Positions 21,901 through 33,782 of a DNA stretch of 64,000 bases are shown in pieces. Every line of letters begins with the position of its first letter. The stretch's first letter is position 1. Under the pieces are notes generated by a model. The model was not told where the DNA came from and did no database searches. It was given only the letters and a program-made list of their open reading frames with translations. Made by a program: the position numbers and the translations under genes. The stretch is from Deuterostichococcus epilithicus (taxonomy: Eukaryota > Chlorophyta > Trebouxiophyceae > Prasiolales > Stichococcaceae), in the NCBI GenBank assembly GCA_033439295.1, contig JAVTLE010000021.1, forward strand, positions 1,116,009 through 1,180,008. Reading direction: 5' to 3'.

Positions 21901-24595
21901 ATGAGCTCCGCAGCAAAGGCTGCACTAGCGGCCGCCAGGCGAGCGGCACAGCAGGCTCGTGGCCAGCGTGCGCAGTGCGTAAATGTTTCACATGCTGCGC
22001 CACGCTCATACAGCTCAGTCCCCAGCGCGCTTGCTGCGCTGGCAACCAGCTCCAGGCTGCCGGCGCTGTTCCAGCAGGACGAAAATCCCGTGCAGCTGCT
22101 CGTCAGCCTGCGGCGGCACTTCAGTCCGACTTCGCTGCCCGGCGGCGTGCCGGGCACAGCCGGCGGCGGTTCGGCAGAGACGCAGACTGGCGCCAGGGGG
22201 CCCTCCGCTGGCTCTGCCGAGTCGTCCACCGGCGCAGCGACCGGCCCGACGGGCGGAGGTGCGGAGGTCAGCACGGGGCTGGGCGCCCCCGCCCAGACTG
22301 CCGCCGCGGAGCGTGGCACCGGCCTGCGGGAACCCACAGACGCTCCGCCAGTGGAGCAACACGGAAACGCCAGCAGCGCAGATGACGGCGGTGCTGCCGA
22401 GCGCACAGCCAGTCCACAGCAGCCGCCAACGGATGCTGGCGGTGGAGCGGAGCAGCCAGGGCCTTCAGGTGCTGCTGGCGATGGCGAGCAGGCGGAGCCG
22501 CGCTCGACAGCTGCAGCAGGGGTGGGCGCAGGAGGCGAGGAGCTCGGCGGTCCTCAGCCTCACGGCAATTTCCCAGGTGATTGACGTTTTCGTGGTCTGC
22601 ATCCAGAGTCACCTGTGCTTCGACCGTCCAAAACCTGAAATTCTCCATGCATGGTTCGCAGAGCCGGACGAGCCCATCAGGGTGGAGTCAAGGGATGATG
22701 AGGGTTTGAATGGCCTGCTGTCAGCTGCCATGTTAGCCATCCAAGAATTCAGGGTGAGTGTCCAGCGCTGAGAAATCAGCACATCCTCCAGTAGTTTTGA
22801 TAGCATGCGAGCATTCCTGCTATTCATTGGAACAAGTGGTCAGTGTGCCATGTCAGGTTGGGCCAGACGGAACGTTTTCCAATGCACTCAGACATGAGCT
22901 GTGCGCCACTTGACAAACAATTACAGGGTCGGCTGGCTTTAGAAATAGTGAAGCGGAGAGTCGAGACGAGCTTCAGCGAGTCTGACTTCCTGGTGAGCCA
23001 AATGCGGCTTTGCAGCGTGGCCGCTTGCCGTTGGATGTGTTCGATCAACTATGCGAAAATGATAAATATCTCCACGTTGCAGGAGTCTGCAAAGGACGCC
23101 TACTGGATCGTCAACGATCTTTTTTCCAGACGCGAGTTTGACGCTCTAGAGCCCATGGTGTCAGAAAAGCTGCTGGCCGCACTCAGGTGTGTGACATGCT
23201 TCAGCGAAACTCTGCATGCACATCCTGCAGGCCATGCACACCTATTCATCGCGTGCAGCCACAGCCTGCCGCTGGCGCACATTCACTCATGCTCTCTGCC
23301 AGAAGCTACTTGGCGTGTTGGGGGCCAGGGACGCAGACACTGTCCTATTGCAGACTGCAAACGGTATTACACAGTCATGCCGAAGCCTCTCACATTCATG
23401 TTGCAGGGGCACCCACGATGAGTACGACCAAAAAGGGTGCGTGTTCCAGTTCTGAAAACGGTTCATACGAAGCCTTGCTGCTGGATCCTGTCCCTGGGCA
23501 TGCCACATTGGCCATCGTCAATGCAGGGGACACGATGTCGAAAGTCTTCTGGCCGGCATGTGCAGGTGGACCTTCCACCTGACAAAGCAGACTGTGGACG
23601 GCGCCAGCATCGTGGAAGTGTCCACCTTCGGGGTAGGCGACGGCACCTCACGCTGCGTCACTGCATGCTGTGCGTAGCTGATGTTGTGTGACACAAAGCT
23701 CACATAGACTACTGTTTGCCGCCGCCGCTCCGCCCTGAAGTGTTCGGTTACTTTATGAGACTGCAGATGTCATGCATACCATAGGAGACTGCACCTCGTC
23801 CGTTCTGCTGCATTCGATCGGATGCTTCTCTCGATCTGCGTCACGACATAATCTGCACAGCTGCCCTACACAATGTGTGGTACAAGTTTTCGTGTTGGGG
23901 CTGTGTGCTTGCCCCCAAGAGCTGTCAGCGAAAGGCTATCTAATTAGGCTGGTGCTTGCGCGTTCCTACAGAAGAAGAGCATCGAGCAGCTGGACCCCGG
24001 CCTGGCGGCTCTGGTGCCGGAGTCTGCAGAGCCGCCATCTGTGGCCGGCAGCGGTGCGGTGGCAGCAGCAGCGATTGGCGCGGACCAGACCGCGCAGGCG
24101 TCTGTGCGGTCGTCGGACTGGCGGACGCATCTGCAGTCAATGAACCCGTTCAAACACTTGTTCCTCGTCATCGGCGTCAGGTTCCAGGGCGTCCAGGAGA
24201 TCGAGGTGAGGCAATGACATGAGCGCTTGAACCGTCACCCACTGTGCTGGGGTCATGTCAGCGTCTCACCAGGCCTGTCCCCGTAAGCAGGGGCCGGGCG
24301 GAACTTAGAACGGGCACTGGCGTTGGTCGTCCAGTCTGCATGTGTGAGCTGACAAACCAATCATAAGGCGTCATGGTGCAGTGTTGATTTGACCTTGACG
24401 ACCGCGCTGCACAAGCCAGGCAATCTTGTGTCCATTGAAATGCAGACGCGGCAGAAGGAGGGCGGGAAGGTGTTGTCCGTGCTGACGGACAGGCGCCATC
24501 ACGTCTGGCGGTTTGTGAGAGGACCCCTGCCTGCCGACAGCCTGCCCGTGCGGGAACTGGATCTCCCTTGGAAGGTTCTGGATATTGTGTGCTGA
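21901..24595 (+). CDS. Unrecognised protein, possibly Tim44/mL45-like mitochondrial fold
   Basis: I do not recognise the family with certainty. Exons that keep frame are 21901-22576, 22662-22753, 22927-22992, 23083-23186, 23407-23436, 23566-23632, 23972-24205 and about 24369-24595. The N-terminus (MSSAAKAALAAARRAAQQAR) is Ala/Arg-rich without acids, like a mitochondrial presequence. A low-complexity Gly/Ala/Pro/Glu region follows. The core has DEGLNGLLSAAMLAIQEFR, a helical DAYWIVNDLFSRREFDALEP, then beta-like segments WTFHLTKQTVDG and VSIEMQTRQKEGGKVLSV and the end VWRFVRGPLP with LPWKVLDIV. A helical part followed by a curved sheet is compatible with the Tim44/mL45 NTF2-like fold, but that is inference. 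The junction at 24205/24369 and a possible extra intron near 21975 are uncertain. Confidence 0.6.
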
Positions 24596-25250
24596 GGATG
24601 TCGGCCTTGCGCTGAGGGGTCTGTCATTAAACATTCAAGGAGGAAGGGGTAGGTGTCGGTTACTGTAGTGACCTCAGTCTTTCTCCTGCCATTCCTCGAA
24701 TGATTGGTCAAGCTACGAGCAGACTTTGTGGTCTCTGTTGACGGCACTTGGCAAATTGCCGCACAGCACAAGATTGCCAAGGTATAGGTATCTAACGCCG
24801 AGAGCAGAATTGCATCGTCAGCATAACAGGAGGCCGCCCCGTCTTCTAGGTAGTCGCCCTCTTCAAGAGGCGGCAGACTGATGGCAATGCTGCAGCGACA
24901 AAGAGCCGCCTGACGCTGCATGCTGTACACCACCTGCGCTGGCCTGATGACACGTTCTTGCCACTTGCTTTGAGCTCCGGTTCAGGACTCTAGTTTTATT
25001 TCACGACCATCATGGTCTCTGGGAGAACGAGCTTGTGGGTGACATTCTATTCGAGGCGGGGTGGCTGACGGCCGTCTTCACGCGGCCCTGCGACTCCCCG
25101 AGCAGTCACGTCGTTCACCCGGCAGACCCTCTCGAGCCGGTGGGCAGCTGTCACATTGCGCCCCAAGCACCCTTGGTGCACGCTCCGAGACGCAGGCGCA
25201 CTATTCAGCCCGTGCGATCGGGCGGCTGCAGCCTCTAGCCTTCCCCGCCA
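24596..25250. other. Convergent intergenic region
   Basis: This holds the 3' sides of two genes read towards each other. A 144-codon ORF on the minus strand overlaps it but matches nothing and has no splice context. No supported feature. Confidence 0.45.
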
Positions 25251-26115
25251 TCAGATTTCGCAGTACACACCATCCATGCGGTAGCCGCGCCGCTTGGCCT
25301 TGTCTGCCCACTCCTTGCCGGCCGCCGGGTCGCGATCGCAGCCATACCCCTCCATCAGCATCTGACCCAGCAGCGCCTGCTGCTTCTGCATGGGGCATTT
25401 GGCATGGGCGTTTCACGGAGACCTTGTCGGAAGAAGATGGTGTTGGGTCGGCTGCAAGGTGACTCACGAACGCTGTGCTCGGCTGCGCACCGGCTGCAAA
25501 CTCTTGGAGCGCAATTGCATCACAGGCAAGATTGAATCTGGCGCGGCACACAAGGCGCATCCACTACCCTCCATACAAACCCACCACGTCGCCCTTGAGC
25601 GCCTCCCGGTGCGCATCGGTGTACCAGCGGCGCACGGCATCTGTGACGACCAGGCTGAGCGGCGCGGACTGCGGCGGCCGCCCGTTGGCTGGCTGCGTCT
25701 GAGCTGGCTGCTGCTCCGGCGCGCGGCTCGAGGCGGCAGGCACGTGACCGTTGCCTGCGGACAGGGCACAGCAGTGCTGCCACCGTCAACAGGCGTCAGA
25801 GGATTCTCTTTGCTGGAAAGGCGCCAGCCAGGAACTGAGCGACTCGTTACGACAGGGCTCTCTAAGGTGCTCAGCGTCTACATGTGCGATCTCAAGCACA
25901 GTGACACGTTGGGCACACAGACGTCTGCAATGCTTGTCTGCGCAGCATGGCAAGTGGCTGGGGTAGGCACCACCTGTGGCCATGCTATTGAAAGCGCTGC
26001 GGAACGACGGGTCGGACAAGCTGCGCTGCAGCATCCACAGCGGCTTTGCAGCGCGGTTTGCCGGCCTCAGTGCCGCGCTGCTCGCCAACGTGGATGCGGT
26101 GCAGCTGGCGTGCAT
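25251..26115 (-). CDS. Small SEL1/TPR-like protein, probably organelle-targeted
   Basis: Three exons fit: 26115-25974, 25754-25585 and 25385-25251, all in frame. The protein is about 148 residues. It has an N-terminal leader rich in Ala, Ser and Arg (MHASCTASTLASSAALRPAN) that looks like a mitochondrial or plastid presequence, then a Gln/Pro linker. A conserved C-terminal block follows: DAVRRWYTDAHREALKGDVK and ALLGQMLMEGYGCDRDPAAG, with ADKAKRRGYRMDGVYCEI at the end. The GQMLMEGYG...DPAAGKEWADKAKRRG stretch resembles one SEL1-like helical repeat, as in small plant proteins of unknown role. The ATG at 26115 was preferred over one at 26136 because it opens the leader. No partner can be named. 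Confidence 0.72.
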
Positions 26116-27324
26116 GCAAACTGCGTCAGAGGGCAAACCCTCGCTGCAGCCCGCCAGCCGTCAGACCATGGGGAACTTCACATGCAAGACGTTCGGTCAA
26201 TGCAAATACTTAGAGGAGACTCGTTTCCAAGGCCTGGGTTCCGTCTGGATCAACCCAGGCGCACCATCCTTTGGCGATTAGCTCAGAATTAGATTCACAA
26301 CTGGGACAATGAGCAGGAAAGTCAGCCAGGTCATTGACAGCCACGCCAGCATACCCGTACCGTTGAGGCTTGAGGTCCGCAGCCGTGTAAGCGGATCTTG
26401 CGCCGGCCCGATGCCTCCGACATCGACAGCATCTCGTAGTCTCGGAGTTGATGGCACAGCGGAAGTATCTGTGTTTCCTTCGCTTTACTCACAAAACCCG
26501 CACTTCAAGAAGGTGGCAGCGTTTCATCCGACCGAGGAGGCGGTGCTGAGTTGTACTGCACCGTGAAACTCGGACGACAGCGAGGTGCTGCCGTGTCCAG
26601 CATGCTACCACATTATTTTCAGCGCTGCCATGCGTTTGGACGACGTCTTGAAGGCAGCTGGCACTGCCCCTGAAGCGAAGCCACTTACGAAAGCATAACA
26701 CGCAAGGGGTTGGGGCCAGTTGGCGTTGCGGCTGCCGTCCGGCCGCTGCGGCTTCGTCGCGCCAGCAGAATGCAGTGGCTGCGGAGGACGTCGCTGGCCG
26801 GCAACCTTAAAGCGCGGGCGTCACTGGATGAAGGAGACGGCGGCAGGGGCCGGGGCCAGCAACTTTCGTCGGCGCGCAGCGCCGACGCACAGCTGCCGGA
26901 TCCGTCGCGCCGGGACTGTGGCAGCAACGGCGCTTGCAAAGCGACCAGCGCCTCCAGGCGAGCGCTTCCGCCTCGCTATAACTGTATAAAGGTCAGACAC
27001 ACCGGTTGGGTGCCCGGTGCCCCGGTCGCCGTCTCGTCGTGTACTACTGCCCGTGTGCTCGTGTGGTAACCTGCTCCGGGCCGCAAGCGTCGCAGCATTT
27101 CTTGCCGCCTGTCGTTTGGCACTCCCACGCTTCCCCTTGTCGTGTTGTCCGCGTGGACAACGACCAGTCGACAACCTCCGACTGCCACCACGACGGCCAA
27201 CCCTGGCGCCTGTCCCCTGCGCCTTTCCAACTTCCCACACCATTCAGAGGCCCACTGCAGCCGTACGCCAGCCTGCGTAGATTCAAGTCAGTGCCGCCGA
27301 CGCAATATCTCGTCGCGCCAGTCC
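26116..27324. promoter_or_regulatory. Long divergent upstream region with a TATA element
   Basis: About 1.2 kb separates two divergent genes. It contains the TATA element listed separately. An 85-codon plus-strand ORF at 26309-26566 has no family match and no splice context, so it is not called. Confidence 0.35.
26985..26990 (+). promoter_or_regulatory. Candidate TATA box for the SnRK2-like kinase
   Basis: CTGTATAAAGG is a good TATA match in otherwise GC-rich sequence. It is about 340 bases upstream of the proposed kinase start at 27325 and 155 bases before an in-frame Met at 27142. Transcription would start near 27015 if it is used. Confidence 0.4.
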
Positions 27325-30300
27325 ATGATGCATGACGCAGCCGCGGCAGTCTGGTGCAGCGGCGCCACTTGCGGGGTGGATGCTCCGGCTCACACCCCTC
27401 GAAACCCACGCAGGAACGGGAAGAGGACGCCGCCGACCCTGAAGGAAGTCCGAGCCTCCGCCGCGTCGCTGTGGTCGTCAGCGGCAGAGGAGCAGGGCAG
27501 CGCGCCCACCGCGGCGGGCCCCACCTCGGCACTGGAGCCGCTGGCCATGCATCCCTACTACGTGCCGATCTCCACGCTGAACAGGTGGGCAGAGGTGCAT
27601 CTGCGCAGATGCTGCAAGAGCGGCGAGCACGCCGCGCAGGAGTTGACAAGAGGCCCTTCCGGCTGCCGCAGGGGCGCCTCCGGCTTTGTGCAGCTCGCCG
27701 TGGACAGCCGCACCAGGCAGCAGTACGCCATCAAGTTCATCCAGCGAGGAGAGTCTTTTGATGTGAAGACCATCTCCCGGGAGCTGATGAACCAGGTGAG
27801 GCATGGGAAACGAGGAGGACCTGCAGAACGGCTTGCGCACTACTCCTGAACCCCCGTTCTCTATGATGCCGCTGCATGACCAGTTGTGTGCTGCGCCTCT
27901 GCAGCGGATGTGCTATGGGCACCCCAACATCATCCAGCTGAAGGCGAGTTGCGGTTTGCTGGGCACAGTCTGGCTGTGCTTGTCAATGCATTTCAGCCAT
28001 AACGCGCACTGGACGCAGCCAGCATGCCCGCACCCTTGGGGTTGACCTTCCACCACACAACCCTGCAGGAGGTGTTCCTGACGTCACAGCACCTGGGCAT
28101 CGCAATGGAGTACGCAGACGGTGGTGACCTCTCGCAATATATAGACGACGAATTGCAACGAGGGGTGCGCGATCCCTGACAGCCATCTGCACGCAGTACC
28201 TGTCGATGTCCAGCACCGCGCCCTCTGTGAAGCCCTCTGCAAGCCAGTGATCAGAGCCAGCGCGGGTTTGCACCCAGGCACCTGGTGACGTTGCGGTTCC
28301 TGTCCGCAGATCGAGGGTCTGCCAGAGGACGACGCCAGGTGGCTGTTCCAACAGCTCATTGTGGCGCTGGACTACTGCCACCGCCTCGGCATCGCCAACC
28401 GAGATGTGAAGGTGTGCCTCCTCCCGCAGTGCCCGCTCCGACTGTCGCCAGTCATGAAATGACGTCTCCTGACGGCAGGCGGGCGATGCTGCTCCCGACA
28501 CCATGGCACAGCCCCGCCAGGACATCGCCTGGCTTCATGAACGTCTCTCCTCCGTGTTTCCGACATGCAGCTGGACAACATGATGCTGCATGGCACGTGG
28601 CCGCGGACCGTGCTGAAGATCTGCGACTTTGGCTTCTCCAAAGACGAGGCGGGGCAGTCGGTGTCCAAATCCACCTGCGGCACCCCCGAGTACATGGCGC
28701 CAGAGGCGAGCCTTCTTGAATCACAAGAAAAACCGAAAAACAACGTCTGGCACCCATATCACACAGAACACTATGAGCGCGAGCGCAACGGCGCCCGTGT
28801 TTGACGCCGCATTGCATGTCGCTCAGGGCATTGACAAGCCTGCCTCCTGGCCGGCGCTCACACAAGATGGCACCGATTGCTCTGCAGGTGCTCTTCGAGC
28901 GCATCTACGATGGGAAGGCAGCCGACGTGTGGTGAGCCTGCTCATTTGTGTTGCGACCGAACATCCGCCGCGTATAGGCGCTGCATCTTGCGGTACCACT
29001 CTGCGTCGGCGATGCCTGTGGTGCTCCTGGCGCTGCACGACTAGTGGTGATGTGCATCGTAGTGTCTCCGTAATGTTCCACCTGGAGCGTATCTCCGACC
29101 GACAGGTCCTGCGGGGTCAGCTTGTACGTTATGCTGACGGGCGTGTTCCCCTTCGCCCGGGAAGCCGACGACGAGTGCACCAACGTGGTCCGCATGCAGC
29201 GCATGTTCACGCGCATCATCCAGGGCGAGTACTCCCCGCTGCACAAGGTGCGCAGAAGAGTCTATGCTCCTTGCTCGAACCTCGCTTATGCTACCACCCC
29301 TGCTCATGTTTCCTCTTGCCGCCATTTTCGCTACTGATCCCGCGCCGCCGCCGCTGCTGCCCCTACTAATACTAATGCCGCCGTTGCCGCCCTTGCTGGT
29401 TCTGCTGCTCATATGTGAACATCTGATCGTTCAGGTGCTCGGTTTCTGCTCTTTCAGCTGGACTCAGCAGATGCAAGTTTTCGAGCCCGCCCGCAGGTGT
29501 CGCCAGAATGCCAGGATCTCATGCACTGGCTGCTGCAACCGGACCCGGTGAAGCGGGCGAGCATGGGTGCCATTATAGAGCACCCCTGGTTCCAGCGCGA
29601 CCTGCCGCCGCTGCTGATGGACCTCAATGCCAGGTGCATGCCGGCAGTCGCCCTGCACACATCGTGACCGGCGCTGTGGCTGGAGCCCCCTTCTCCCGGC
29701 AGCTTGAAGCACGGAGTATCGCAAACTCTCTGCGGGCAGCCGTTCAGCACGCGCCATGCTCCCTGAGTCCTGTCTCCGTCAGGTCGTCACATTGGGTGCG
29801 CCCTCCCCGATGCAGGATCATGGCGACCTCGGCGCACAATGCGGGCATTGCGGGCGCGATGCAGAGCGCGACGGAGGTGCTGTCCCTGGTGGCGGGCGGC
29901 CGCTCGCAGCGATGCCTGCGATCTTCGTCCGAGTCACCCGCGAATTTCCAGCACCAGATTGCGGCGCTGCAGCCGACGTCGCCGCCGCCGCGCGGCCGAC
30001 CTGCCCCCTTCAGGTAGGGCGCGCCCGGATTTCAGCCTTTCCCGTTTTGCGCCCTCCTCTCGCCACTCCATCCCTGTTGCCGCCAGCTGCAGGGGTCCCC
30101 TCCCTGCCTGTCTTTCACTGCGCGGACATACATGCCTTTCCTTGCCGAAGACCACATGAGGAGGCTGGCGCAGCTGTCTTGCAGCAACTCCCGCTGCAAG
30201 ACATCTCCAATGCGGTCATGCCGCGTACACACAGAGGCATTTGACTTTCTCCTCCCATGCGCCCAGGTCCAACAGCCAGCCCATGAACGGTGTTAGCCAG

Positions 30301-30645
30301 CCGAGGGCGGCGCCGGCGGCGCCGCGGCACCCCTCGCGGCTCGCGCCGCCCGTATACTTACCGCGGCCGTCGCTGTTAGCGGCGCAGACAGCCCGCAGCG
30401 GCCACGCCGCCATGCAACGCCTGCCGCCGCCGCCGCCGACCCCGCCGGAGCGGCAGCCGGCATTGCCGGGCTATGACGCGCGCGGCCGCCAGCAGCCGCA
30501 GCGGCGACAGGATCCCTGGCCAGGGGCCAGACGCGGCCCAGCGGAGCTGCCGTATGATGACGCTGACATGGAGGAGGCGCCGGATGGCGGCCCCGGGGCG
30601 GTGCCCCGCGAGCCGTCCACCCGCTTCCTGCGCTTGTCGCTGTGA
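27325..30645 (+). CDS. SnRK2-like Ser/Thr protein kinase
   Basis: SnRK2 kinases act in osmotic and nutrient stress signalling in plants and algae. Exons: 27325-27584, 27672-27795, 27905-27953, 28069-28164, 28310-28411, 28571-28705, 28888-28931, 29106-29247, 29497-29633, about 29816-30013, 30267-30645. Kinase landmarks are RGASGFVQL (glycine loop), YAIKFI (VAIK Lys), HPNIIQLKEVFLT, MEYADGGDL, NRDVKLDN (catalytic loop), ICDFGFSK (DFG), STCGTPEYMAPE (activation segment), DGKAADVWSCGVSLYVMLTG, VFPF, VSPECQDL and HPWFQRDLP. Gly and Asp of DFG and the catalytic Asp are intact, but HRD reads NRD. Two introns (after 27953 and 28705) begin GC. The C-terminus is Pro/Ala-rich and differs from the usual acidic SnRK2 tail. 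The start is uncertain: Mets at 27142, 27325 and 27547 share the frame. Confidence 0.88.
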
Positions 30646-31566
30646 GCGGTCGGCAGTGGCGGGCTCACGAGTTGCGGCGGGCTGAGCTGGTGCGGCCAAA
30701 GGCGCCGAGGTGTGGCAGGTGTGAACCGCCGTCAAGGGCCTGCTCCATGGCTTCGGCGTCGCCAGGGTCGGATGTCAATGGAGTGGAAGGACGGGAACTT
30801 CGGTGCTGAGAGCGCGCGGTAGTTTTGCGGCTGGCACATGATGCTGAGCGCTGCCACGCGGGCCGCTCGTTACAGGCGAGCAGCTGCAGGTCGTACACTG
30901 GGTGTGCGCTGACAGTTTCATTCATTCAGTATCTGCTTGGTGTTGTGGCTGCTGCTGCCCACGAGTGTGATCTTCTCTGCGGAACATTTTTTTCAATGCG
31001 ATTTGTGATTTGTTGTTGAGATTAGCGTACTTTTTTGCCCAAGCGTGAATGCTGGTGGCAGCCTGCCGCTGGAATTGTCAGGGTTTTGAAACGGGTTGGA
31101 GCTCTCGTCGTGCTTCAGAGGGTGAGGTGCTTGTGTTCACATTCTAACGGAATGAGATCAATACAGTAGGCCGCCCTGCTTTGATGAAACGCGGCAGCAG
31201 TAGCATCAGAGCTGACCGAGCATTTGACACAGCAACAGGCGTGCCGGCAGAGGGCAGGCTGGATGGCAGTGTTCCTCAAGCGAGTCTGACATCATGCACG
31301 TCACTTATGAAAGCGGATTGCAAGCCTGCAAGTATATGAAGCGGTGGCAACGGGGAACAGCAGCTGAGTACTGTGGGCTGGAGAGGCGGGACAGTAGCAA
31401 GTAGGTCACAGGTAGGTGCTCAATTTCTGTGCTCAGTTTCTACGTTTGTATGGTGCGTATGATGTAATGGTGGTCGATGTTACATAGCACACGAAGATGC
31501 CACCGCAAGGACCAGCCAATATTGCGGCAAGCACGCGCCGCCACCGATGGCTGCCTCGCCACCTCT
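30646..31566. other. Convergent intergenic region, kinase and eS4 3' ends
   Basis: About 920 bases of relatively AT-rich sequence lie between two gene ends, including runs such as ATTTTTTTCAAT near 30985. I see no coding exon or RNA gene. Confidence 0.5.
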
Positions 31567-33782
31567 TCAAGCGGTGCCAGTACGCTTGGCAGCCTCCTGC
31601 AGAACACCAGACATGACCGATTAGCGACTTTGACTGTGTGCAGCAACTGAAAGGGATGCAAGGACGAGCTGTATACACATTGCAATGATTCATGGACAAA
31701 TCGATGCCACTGTATAACTGAAGGAAATGCGAAACCCACAGACAGCGGGGACAGCGCTGCCGTAAGAGTTAGTGGCAACAGCCTGGGGCGTCAAGGCACT
31801 CACTTGCGTGATGTTCAATGCAATTCCCTTGCCCTTGGGCAGCGAGATGAGCGGCTTATCGCCGCGGCCAATGATGAAGACGTTGTTGATGCGCGTCGCA
31901 AAGGCCTGGCCTGTTGCGGTAGAGGCGGGGTAACACAGTCAGTGCCAGTATTCGTCACACAGTCATCAGCAGGGTCGACCTGCAAGGTCAGCACACGTCA
32001 GAGGGAAGACAGGACAGGCGGCAGGAGGTCATAGGCGGGTGAGAGGTGGATGCCACTGCCACAACCGCGGCAACCATAAACAACGCGCACCGGCAGCATC
32101 CCGGATGTGCACGATCTCGAAGGAGCCCTTGTGCTTCTCCTCGTGCACGATGGTGCCAACGCGGCCATTGTTGCGGCCGCCGGTGATCATGCACAGGTTG
32201 CCAGCGCCGAACTTGATGAAGTCCTTGACCTTGCCCGTCTCGATGTCCAGCATCACCGTGTCGTTGTGCTGCACATAAGGATGCGAGCAACCGTCAGCAG
32301 CTGCCGCTCCCGTGCTGCATCAGATGCAGCGGTACAAGCGCCCAGCAGCGTGGATGTGGCCACCGGCGTGTGCAGCAACAGCATCGATGCACGCCATTAC
32401 AGGCAGACAAGAGCGTGCGGCACAGCAGGCGCACCCGGATCTCGGGGTCGGGGTACCGGATGGTGCGGCCGTCGTGCGTCGCGATGTATGGCACGCCGCC
32501 CTTGCCCACCTGCTGCCGCGTCACCTGTGGGCGGCAACAGAGCAAATCCCAGAGGCAAGTGGGCCTAGAGCGGGGCTGGCGACGTTCAATGACACCGGCC
32601 TGCGCCACCAAGAGCATTTCCTTGGCTGCAGGCAGGGAACCTCCGAGGCCTGTCAGAGTCGTTCCAGAAGGCAGGATGTCGGCAAACACGATTTTCAGAG
32701 CTGATGTAAGCTGGCAGCAGGAAGCAGCAGCCTCGGCCCACCTTGGCCAGCTTGTACGATGCCTCCTCGGGGCTGATGCGGTGCACCACGAAGCGGCCCT
32801 TCGTGTCGTACACCAGCCGGAACTGCTCTCCCGTCTTCGCGATCTCGATGACATCCATGAAGCCCGCCGGGAAGGTGGCATCGGTACGCACCTGCAGTGA
32901 GGCCACAGTTGCATTTGAGAGACGGTGCTCCACGCAGACGTGCTTCCACCTGACTATGACGCCGACTGACAGCAGCTGTGCACAAGCCGTAGCCTTTGCA
33001 GGGGATGGGGCACCGCTGCGCTGCCGCAGCCGCCGGCACGTCATCCCAGTGCTTCAAGCATTGCCGGAGGCCACCATGCTGCCGCACGGCGGGTGTTGAT
33101 GCCCCCCCTTTTCCCCAGCCTCTTCCGCGCTGCTCCCTCCCCACAGGCGACTCAGGCGCACGATGCAGCTGGTGGATGCAAGCCCGACGATGGAGGCTCA
33201 GTCGTGGATGGCGCGCTGCAGCTGAAACGGGGCTCAGAGGCGCATGTGATGATGGGAAAGCGAGGCTCATGTACTGAAATATAAACACCTTGCCGTCGAC
33301 CTTCACGTGCCGCTGCATGAGGATGGCCACCACCTCGCGCCCCGTGAGCGCGTACCTGCGCATAAGCCACTGCCCCTTGAGCAAGCGCCCCAGACAGCTC
33401 AGTGAAGCAGCAGAGCCTAGGCCAAGGCTCCAGGCAGAGGGCCTGTGGCCCCGGTTGCCACAATGACCATCTGCACAGCGGGACCCGCTTCTGCCCCTTC
33501 CATTGACCCCTTCACTTGAACTTGTGCAGGACAGCGGAAACAGCTTCAGACCCATGCGCAGCAAGGCTGCGAAGCCACCGCAGGCTGGCGCGCCGCGTGG
33601 GTGAAAAGGGGGAGGGGGGCGCACTTCAGGCGGTTGCGCAGCAGCACCGTCAGCGGCAGGCACTCGCGCTGCTTGTGCGGGCCGGGCGACGGCTTGGGCG
33701 CAAACACGCCGCCCAGCTTGTCGAGCATCCAGTGGCTCGGCGCATTGAGCCGCTTCAAGTGCTTCTTGGGGCCGCGCGGCAT
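31567..33782 (-). CDS. RPS4: 40S ribosomal protein eS4 (RPS4)
   Basis: eS4 is a core protein of the small cytosolic ribosomal subunit. Seven exons fit with every junction in frame: 33782-33625, 33355-33289, 32891-32742, 32524-32435, 32268-32091, 31910-31804, 31596-31567. The start [20 protein letters not shown] is nearly invariant in eukaryotes. Next come [35 protein letters not shown] (S4 domain), [62 protein letters not shown] (KOW), [36 protein letters not shown] and [13 protein letters not shown]. Length is close to 260 residues, as expected. The C-terminus EAAKRTGTA is shorter than in land plants. The final exon is only ten codons including the stop. Confidence 0.96.

Noticed and set aside
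24499-24933. A 144-codon minus-strand ORF
   Set aside because: It overlaps the last exon of the plus-strand gene and matches nothing.
26309-26566. An 85-codon plus-strand ORF in the kinase upstream region
   Set aside because: No family similarity and no flanking splice or promoter context.
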